A stretch of DNA of 64,000 nt, from the NCBI GenBank assembly GCA_030602705.1, contig JAUVZF010000001.1:51144-115143 (forward strand), given 5' to 3'. The DNA is from Planctomycetota bacterium. GTDB lineage: Bacteria > Planctomycetota > Phycisphaerae > FEN-1346. The notes beneath the pieces were generated by a model, which was not told where the DNA came from, searched no databases, and worked only from the letters and a program-made list of their open reading frames with translations. A program made the position numbers and the translations under genes. This document shows, in pieces, positions 59,096 through 64,000 of this stretch. Position 1 is the stretch's first letter. Every line of letters starts with the position of its first letter.

Positions 59096-59125
59096 AAGGT
59101 ACGGTCCAGCCCCCCCGGCTGTCAA
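59096..59125 (-). promoter_or_regulatory. promoter for the discoidin-Agl23-apbE operon
   Basis: On the minus strand, perfect TTGACA (plus 59120-59125), 18 bases, TACCTT (plus 59096-59101). The -10 is weak. A leader of about 110 bases would result. Confidence 0.4.
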
Positions 59126-59256
59126 GTCAACGGCCGCTAAAAAACCGCGCCGGCCGAAGGCATAACGAGGCCCGCTCGCCGGGCAACGGGCCGCGCGGCC
59201 CGTCACTATACCTCTCGTCCGATGGCGGCCAATCACGCGGAAAATCCGGACGTGCC

Positions 59257-59410
59257 TGTTTAGCGTGCTCTCGAAGCGATGTCATTTCGACCGAGCCCTC
59301 GCCAAAGGTGAGGGCGAGCGGAGAAATCTCGTCGTCCGGACACGGATAACGGCGATCCCGGCGCGCCGGGACTCGACTCGCTTCGCTCGCTCGGAATGAC
59401 ACGCTAAACA
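59257..59410. repeat. 154-base inverted-repeat element
   Basis: Outer arms TGTTTAGCGTG (59257-59267) and its complement ending at 59410. Inner arms TGTCATTTCGA (59280-59290) and TCGGAATGACA (59391-59401) are near-complementary. The centre has two further GC-rich palindromes. No reading frame of note. It looks like a non-coding mobile or REP-type element. Confidence 0.6.
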
Positions 59411-59592
59411 CGTACATCCGGACGATTCAACCGCGACCGGGTAAACTGGCCGGGCCGGACTGAATCGACGGCCGGTTTTGCCGTCCTATTTTGCGGCAAG
59501 GCGAGTTTATACCATATCGGCCTCCGTCAGGCCGGCAAGATCGGCACACGCAATCGGAATCCTTGAACGCTGACCAGTAGAAGGAGAACGTG

Positions 59593-61143
59593 ATGCGACG
59601 CACATGGATGGTACTGGCGGTAATCGTCCTGGCCGCAGCGGTGCTTGTTGCCAGCCTAGACGCGGCCCAGAAGAAGAAGCCCCAGAGCATGGAGGTCAAA
59701 GCCGCCGAGGTTGAGAAGGTCCGTGCGGCGCTGCCCGAGAAGGCAACCGCCGCGCCGAAGAAGGCCCGCAAACTGCTCATCTTCAACCTCTGCCGTGGTT
59801 TCCGTCACGGGTCCATTCCCATCGGGGCCAAGGCGCTCGAGTTGATAGGCGAAAAGACGGGGGCCTACACGTCGGTCTCGACGCTCGATCCAGAGGTGTT
59901 CCGGCCGCAGACCCTCCGTCAGTTCGACGCCGTCGTCTTCAACAACACGACCGGTGCGCTTTTCGACGACGAGGAACTGAAGAAGAGCCTCCTGGCGTTC
60001 GTTATAAGCGGCAGAGGCATCGTGGGCGTCCACGCCGCCACCGACGTAGGCGGCTGGAAATGGCCCGCGTTCCACGAGATAATCGGCGGCCTGTTCTCGG
60101 GCCATCCGTGGCACGAGGACGTCGGTGTCAAACTCGACGACCCCTCGCACCCGCTGCTCAAGGTCTTCGGCGGCAAAGGCTTCCGCATTACCGACGAGAT
60201 CTACCAGTTCAAGGACCCGTACAGCCGCCAGAACCTGCGGGTGCTGCTGAGTCTCGACATGAACGCCACGCGCGACAAGGGCAAACGCGAGGACAAGGAC
60301 TTCGCGGTCTCCTGGATCCGCGAGGTCGGCAAGGGCCGCGTCTTCTACTGCTCGCTTGGCCACCGCAATGAGATCTTCTGGAACCCCACGATCCTGAAGT
60401 ACTACCTGGACGGCATCCAGTACGCCCTGGGCGACATCGAGGCCGACGCCACGCCAAGCGCCCGCCTGAGCCCCGCACCCAAGGCGGCCCCGGCGCCCCA
60501 GAAGAAGGCCGATGCCACGCCGATGCACGTCAAGGTCTATGCCGCGCCGAAGGCCGACGGCTGGATCACCCTCTTCGACGGCAAGGACACGAGCGCCTGG
60601 CAGAAACCGGCCGCCGACAGGTGGACCGTCGAAGACGGCGTCCTGACTTGGCAGAAGGGCTGCCGCAACCTCTGGACGAAGGAGAAGTTCGGCGACTTCA
60701 TCCTCGACTTCGAATTCAAGACCACCAAGGGCACCAACAGCGGCATCTTCCTGCGGTCCGCGGAAGGCGAGAAGAACTGGCTCCACGGGTCCATCGAGAT
60801 CCAGATTTCCTCCTCGTACGGACCGAACCGAAAGCCCGGCAAACACGACTGCGGCTCCGTCTACGACATCCAGGCCCCCGGCGTGGCCGCAGAGAAACCC
60901 GTCGGCGAGTGGAACCACATGGTCATCGCCTTCAAGGGCAACCTGCTGAAGATCGTGTTGAACGACAAGCCCATCATCGACATCAATCTGGACAACTGGC
61001 CCGAGGCCCACAAGAACCCCGACGGGTCAAAGAACAAGTTCAAGACGGCCTACAAGGACATGGCCAAGGTGGGCCACCTTGGTCTGCAGGACCATGGCCG
61101 CCCCGTCTGGTACCGCAACGTCAAGGTCAAGCGGCTGAAGTGA
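59593..61143 (+). CDS. exported ThuA-DUF1080 fusion
   Basis: 516 residues. A signal peptide (WMVLAVIVLAAAVLVASLDAA) precedes a ThuA-like domain (about 58-280): KLLIFNLCRGFRHGSIPIGAKAL, FDAVVFNNTTGALF, GRGIVGVHAATDVGGWKWPAFHEIIGGLFSGHPW and GRVFYCSLGHRNEIF. An Ala/Pro/Lys linker leads to a DUF1080 domain (about 315-515) with GWITLFDGKDTSAWQ, FEFKTTKGTNSGIFLRS, SVYDIQAPGVAAEKPVGEWNHMVI and LGLQDHGRPVWYRNVKVKRL. Both domains are linked in other bacteria to 3-keto-sugar turnover. ATG 59593 directly follows GTG 59590, with AAGGAG upstream. A clear terminator follows. Confidence 0.87.
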   Translation: MRRTWMVLAVIVLAAAVLVASLDAAQKKKPQSMEVKAAEVEKVRAALPEKATAAPKKARKLLIFNLCRGFRHGSIPIGAKALELIGEKTGAYTSVSTLDPEVFRPQTLRQFDAVVFNNTTGALFDDEELKKSLLAFVISGRGIVGVHAATDVGGWKWPAFHEIIGGLFSGHPWHEDVGVKLDDPSHPLLKVFGGKGFRITDEIYQFKDPYSRQNLRVLLSLDMNATRDKGKREDKDFAVSWIREVGKGRVFYCSLGHRNEIFWNPTILKYYLDGIQYALGDIEADATPSARLSPAPKAAPAPQKKADATPMHVKVYAAPKADGWITLFDGKDTSAWQKPAADRWTVEDGVLTWQKGCRNLWTKEKFGDFILDFEFKTTKGTNSGIFLRSAEGEKNWLHGSIEIQISSSYGPNRKPGKHDCGSVYDIQAPGVAAEKPVGEWNHMVIAFKGNLLKIVLNDKPIIDINLDNWPEAHKNPDGSKNKFKTAYKDMAKVGHLGLQDHGRPVWYRNVKVKRLK

Positions 61144-61163
61144 GCGTTGGCGCCGGCAATTAA

Positions 61164-61196
61164 GCGGGCGTGCCTCGGCTCAGGCACGCCCGTTTT
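61164..61196 (+). terminator. rho-independent terminator after ThuA-DUF1080
   Basis: An 11-base stem CGGGCGTGCCT (61165-61175) / AGGCACGCCCG (61182-61192) with loop CGGCTC, then TTTT. It lies 21 bases after the stop. Confidence 0.8.
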
Positions 61197-61258
61197 CATG
61201 CGCGACTCGCCCTCCGGTGGCACGCCCGTTGCTATGTGCCGCTTGGGCGACTCGAGTT

Positions 61259-63478
61259 CTACTTCCTCCGTGCCTCCTTGAGCACCCGCTCGGCATCGCG
61301 GCGAACGTTCTTGTTCTTCGAGATCTCGAGCACCTTCTGCATCGTGGGGACGATGATTTGCCTGAGTGGCTCCTTGCGGACGTCGCCGCGGAAGTCGCGG
61401 CCGATGCGGACCGCCGCCGCTGCCGCCTCCTCGCGAAGCACCGCATCGCCGAGCGACGCCGCAATCAGTTTGACGGCCGCGATGTCCTTGACCTCGCCGA
61501 GGGCCGACAGGATCATCTTCTTCTCGTCCGGTCGTTTGGCGGCAAACATCGCGCTCTTATACATCGCCACCTTGTCGGCATTCTTGAATTTCTGCTCCTT
61601 CACCAGCCGCACGAAGCCGCGCAGCGCCAGCACCTGCTGCGTCCGGCTCCTGCCGCTTCGGGCAATCTGCAGCAGGTCCGGTGCGACCGCCCTGCTCGGC
61701 CACTCCGACAGGGCCCGCACCGCGGCATCCTGGATTCTGGCGTCCCTGCCCTTGAGCGCCGCGCGAACGGCATCCAGGCCCTTCGGCGACGGGGCCTTGC
61801 CGAGGATGCGGATCAGGGCACATTTGGCGTCCACGCCTGCGCCGGCCATGGCCAGCAGGATACTCTTGACGCAGTTGTCGCGGTTGGACCGGCCGCAGAT
61901 CGCGCCGAGAGCCTTCTCGGCCGCCCCGCGCACGCTGCCGCTGTCCGTCTTGACGACGATACCCACCACGGCCGGCACGTGCTTCTCTTCGCCCAGCGCT
62001 TCCAAGGCCCTGAGGGCCGACTCCTGGACACCCTTGTCGCGGTCCTTTGTGGCAGCCAGGACGGCGTCGGAGTGCTGCCGCGCGCCGCGAACCGTCAGAA
62101 CGCCGAGCAGGTCGCGCCGAACCTCGGGCGCCGCCGCACCAAGCGCCGACGCAATGGCTGCGCTCGCCTCGTCGCCGGGAATCCGCTCGAGCGACTTTTG
62201 CGCAGCGTCGTGCGCTTTGCCGTCCTTCGATGCCAGGAAAGCGATGAGCGGCGGCACGGTGCTCGTGCCTTTGAACGCCCTGGCCGCCTCGATGGCCGCC
62301 AACCGTACGCCCTCGTCCCTTTCCCTCATGGCGTCGAGGATGGCCCCCCGGGCCGCCTCGCCCCCACGCTCTGCCAGCAAGGCGATCACGCCGGGTTTGG
62401 CGTCGGCCGACACGGACTCCAGGTGGGCGACCCATTTCTTCGTGACGTCTTCGCCGGGCATTGAGACGGCTGCCTGAGTGGCGGCTGCGCGAATCTGAAG
62501 GTCCGCGCTGTTCATCGCCGCCACCAGTTCGTCCATCGCGTCGATGCCCTGCGAGTTGGCCAGACCGAGGATGGCGGCGCACCGCACGTGCCGTTCGGCC
62601 GGGTCCGTGCGCTGTTTCCAGAGGGTTCGATAAATCCGTGCGGCCTCCTTGCTGTTGCCTGCGTCGCCCAGCCTCTGAGCCAGCAGCAGAACCGCATCCG
62701 TCGCGACCGCCCGTTCGTAGGCGCTCCGGGCACCGGAGGCCACGAGCAGCGTCTCGGAGGCAGCGGTGTCGCCGATGTTTGCAAGAGCGTATACGGCGGC
62801 CAGGCGGACGTCGCGGTCGGTATCCTTCGCCGCTTTCAGGAGTTCCGGCACGGCTGTGGCGTCGCGCATGACGCCAAGGTTCTGTATGATCGTGGCGCGG
62901 CCCTTGCCCTTGGCCTTGGGCAGGGCCTCGCGGAACGCCGCCTTCGCCTCCTCGCCCCCGATCGAGATGAGCGCGTGGGCGGCATCTTCGCACAGTCTCT
63001 CATCCGGCAGCGCCTTGCTGATGGCCGAGATCGATTCCGCCCCGCCGGCCAGGCGCAACTGCTGAATCAGAAATGCCTGGATCGACTTCGGTGTCGAGTC
63101 AACGAGCAACTCGCCGAGCACGCTGCAGAACACCTTCCGCTCGCCCTGTGCCCCCGGCCGCCCGACGTAAACGGCCAGGCCGTGCATGGCGTAACGGGCT
63201 TTCGAGTCGTCGATGGGGCCGGGCTCGACGAGCAGCGCTGCCACGTCGCGGACGCCCTGCGCGCCGAGCGCCGCGAGTTGCTTCATCATCTTCTCGGCCG
63301 TCGCAGCGTCCTGGAACGGCACCCGGTCGAGGATTCCGAGTGCCTTCAGCGCCGCCGACGGCGCGGGCGCCCTGGCCTCCTCGGCGCCGGCCGGCGCCAA
63401 CCAGGGGCCCATCGACAAGGCGGCCACGATCGCCAACAAGACGGCGGCCGCACGGCTTAACGAGCATGGCGAGGTCAT
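61259..63478 (-). CDS. exported HEAT-repeat protein, paralogue
   Basis: 739 residues. A signal peptide (AAVLLAIVAALSMGPWLAPAGA) is followed by many HEAT/PBS-type repeats such as ATAVPELLKAAKDTDRDVRLAAVYALANIGD and GVQESALRALEALGEEKHVPAVVGIVV. No enzyme motif. Its C-terminal third matches the HEAT protein at 43161-45215: CALIRILGKA, IQDAAVRALSEW, QVLALRGFVRL, AAKRPDEKKMILSALGEVKDI and the ending MQKVLEISKNKNVRRDAERVLKEA. ATG 63478 is used; GTG 63481 is directly before it and nearer the GGAG. Convergent with ThuA-DUF1080. Confidence 0.85.
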   Translation of the reverse strand: MTSPCSLSRAAAVLLAIVAALSMGPWLAPAGAEEARAPAPSAALKALGILDRVPFQDAATAEKMMKQLAALGAQGVRDVAALLVEPGPIDDSKARYAMHGLAVYVGRPGAQGERKVFCSVLGELLVDSTPKSIQAFLIQQLRLAGGAESISAISKALPDERLCEDAAHALISIGGEEAKAAFREALPKAKGKGRATIIQNLGVMRDATAVPELLKAAKDTDRDVRLAAVYALANIGDTAASETLLVASGARSAYERAVATDAVLLLAQRLGDAGNSKEAARIYRTLWKQRTDPAERHVRCAAILGLANSQGIDAMDELVAAMNSADLQIRAAATQAAVSMPGEDVTKKWVAHLESVSADAKPGVIALLAERGGEAARGAILDAMRERDEGVRLAAIEAARAFKGTSTVPPLIAFLASKDGKAHDAAQKSLERIPGDEASAAIASALGAAAPEVRRDLLGVLTVRGARQHSDAVLAATKDRDKGVQESALRALEALGEEKHVPAVVGIVVKTDSGSVRGAAEKALGAICGRSNRDNCVKSILLAMAGAGVDAKCALIRILGKAPSPKGLDAVRAALKGRDARIQDAAVRALSEWPSRAVAPDLLQIARSGRSRTQQVLALRGFVRLVKEQKFKNADKVAMYKSAMFAAKRPDEKKMILSALGEVKDIAAVKLIAASLGDAVLREEAAAAAVRIGRDFRGDVRKEPLRQIIVPTMQKVLEISKNKNVRRDAERVLKEARRK

Positions 63479-63710
63479 CACGGTCGTGTCTCCTACTGGT
63501 TCTCCCGGCTTATAGCGACGCATGCATGGCGATACTTCTCAAGCGAAGCGGTCCGCTATCAGGGTGAACAGTATAGCGGAGAGCGAGTTCCGGGGAAATG
63601 AAAACCGGGCCGACCCCTCCCCCGCAACCCCCAGGAATGAAAGTGGCACAACCGTCCCGGCACGCCGAAACGCGCGGTGTGCCACTGGTCCCTTCGACAT
63701 GACTTAGGGA
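63479..63710. other. intergenic region before the second HEAT gene
   Basis: No gene seen in 232 bases. A minus-strand TATACT (plus 63570-63575) could be the -10 of the HEAT gene, but the -35 position (63593-63598) is weak. A further minus TATAAG lies at about 63510-63515. Confidence 0.35.
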
Positions 63711-63787
63711 TGGTGGGCGATGCTGGACTTGAACCAGCGACCTCCTGCGTGTCGAGCAGGCGCTCTATCCATCTGAGCTAATCGCCC
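63711..63787 (-). tRNA. tRNA-Val (anticodon GAC)
   Basis: The full cloverleaf folds by hand: acceptor GGGCGAT/ATCGCCC, D-stem GCTC/GAGC, anticodon stem CCTGC/GCAGG with loop TCGACAC, variable AGGTC, T-arm GCTGG-TTCAAGT-CCAGC, A73 and encoded CCA (plus 63711-63713). The anticodon GAC reads GUC valine. The body resembles other bacterial tRNA-Val(GAC) genes as I recall them. Position 33, almost always U, is C here. Confidence 0.88.
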
Positions 63788-63805
63788 ACCGGATTGACCC
63801 GCATA

Positions 63806-63833
63806 AGCATACTTGCGCCGGCCGAGGTGTCAA
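63806..63833 (-). promoter_or_regulatory. promoter for tRNA-Val
   Basis: On the minus strand, perfect TTGACA (plus 63828-63833), 16 bases, TATGCT (plus 63806-63811). The start would lie just a few bases before the mature tRNA 5' end. Confidence 0.6.
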
Positions 63834-63907
63834 GGCCCAATCGCGGACCCAACCTGATGGGGCGTGGCAACGATTTCTGGCATGGGACGATTTCCTGCGG
63901 CTTGGCC

Positions 63908-63986
63908 GTAGCGCCGGGGTTTATCCCCGGCGCATCCTGGCCGGCGCCGCCGCCAACGGCCGCCGGGCATAAAGCCCGGCGCTACA
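63908..63986. repeat. paired GC-rich palindromes at window end
   Basis: Two hairpin units face each other. The first starts GTAGCGCCGGGG (63908-63933) and the second ends CCCGGCGCTAC (63963-63986). The layout matches 16748-16809: each pair opens with GTAG and closes with CTAC. The remaining bases from 63834 to 64000 hold no gene I can support. Confidence 0.6.
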
Positions 63987-64000
63987 ACCGCCTGCGCTCG

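Larger units (their letters stand above)
58981..59592. other. 612-base divergent intergenic region
   Basis: No gene is supported here. It holds a minus-strand promoter (59096-59125), a 154-base inverted-repeat element (59257-59410), and the ribosome site AAGGAG (59581-59586) of the ThuA-DUF1080 gene. Small frames in it have no recognisable content. Confidence 0.6.

Noticed and set aside
1..64000. Insertion sequence, prophage or toxin-antitoxin genes
   Set aside because: No transposase, integrase, phage structural protein or small toxin pair was recognisable on either strand.

Overview
The window is a GC-rich, densely packed bacterial chromosome segment that looks planctomycetal, probably Phycisphaerae-like. 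This rests on family content, not on a phylogeny: a DUF1571 lipoprotein-like exported protein, several TAT-exported Gfo/Idh oxidoreductases, DUF1080 proteins, an HzsA-related cytochrome, large HEAT-repeat exported proteins, an EF-G2, and a full set of lipopolysaccharide genes. No transposase, integrase, phage gene, CRISPR array or plasmid function was seen.

1-16.8 kb: threonyl-tRNA synthetase (cut by the left edge), a LysE-type exporter, a methyltransferase, a DUF1571 protein, a HAD hydrolase and an isocitrate-type dehydrogenase. They lead into a long plus-strand envelope operon: lpxK, a deoxyhypusine-synthase-like gene, hldE, gmhA, a fused gmhB, a heptosyltransferase, a GT2, a double LPS-kinase protein, a GT4 and plsY. 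Many of these genes overlap by 1-4 bases. They would make and phosphorylate a heptose-containing LPS core.

16.8-37.9 kb: housekeeping genes. gatB/gatA/gatC and rpmB lie on minus. The plus-strand runs are hppA (K+-type pyrophosphatase), rsfS, argS, queE, then dksA/traR, lspA, ribD behind a near-consensus promoter. On minus follow an ECF sigma / anti-sigma / DUF3106-like trio, a sugar isomerase, cinA-ychF-HU behind a strong promoter, EF-G2 and hisA.

38-41.5 kb: an OmpA-like lipoprotein, a prepilin peptidase and an NCS1-type permease.

41.6-63.5 kb: the accessory part. Three TAT-exported Gfo/Idh oxidoreductases, a seven-haem membrane-anchored cytochrome c followed by a b-type cytochrome, an HzsA-related multihaem beta-propeller protein, two DUF1080 proteins (one fused to ThuA), ApbE, an Agl23-like membrane glycosyltransferase, a discoidin-like exported protein and two paralogous HEAT-repeat proteins. 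I read it as a periplasmic keto-sugar and electron-transfer locus; that is inference. A tRNA-Val gene with C at position 33 closes the window.

Intergenic spaces carry several families of short GC-rich palindromes, one of them identical at distant sites, and two larger inverted-repeat elements.
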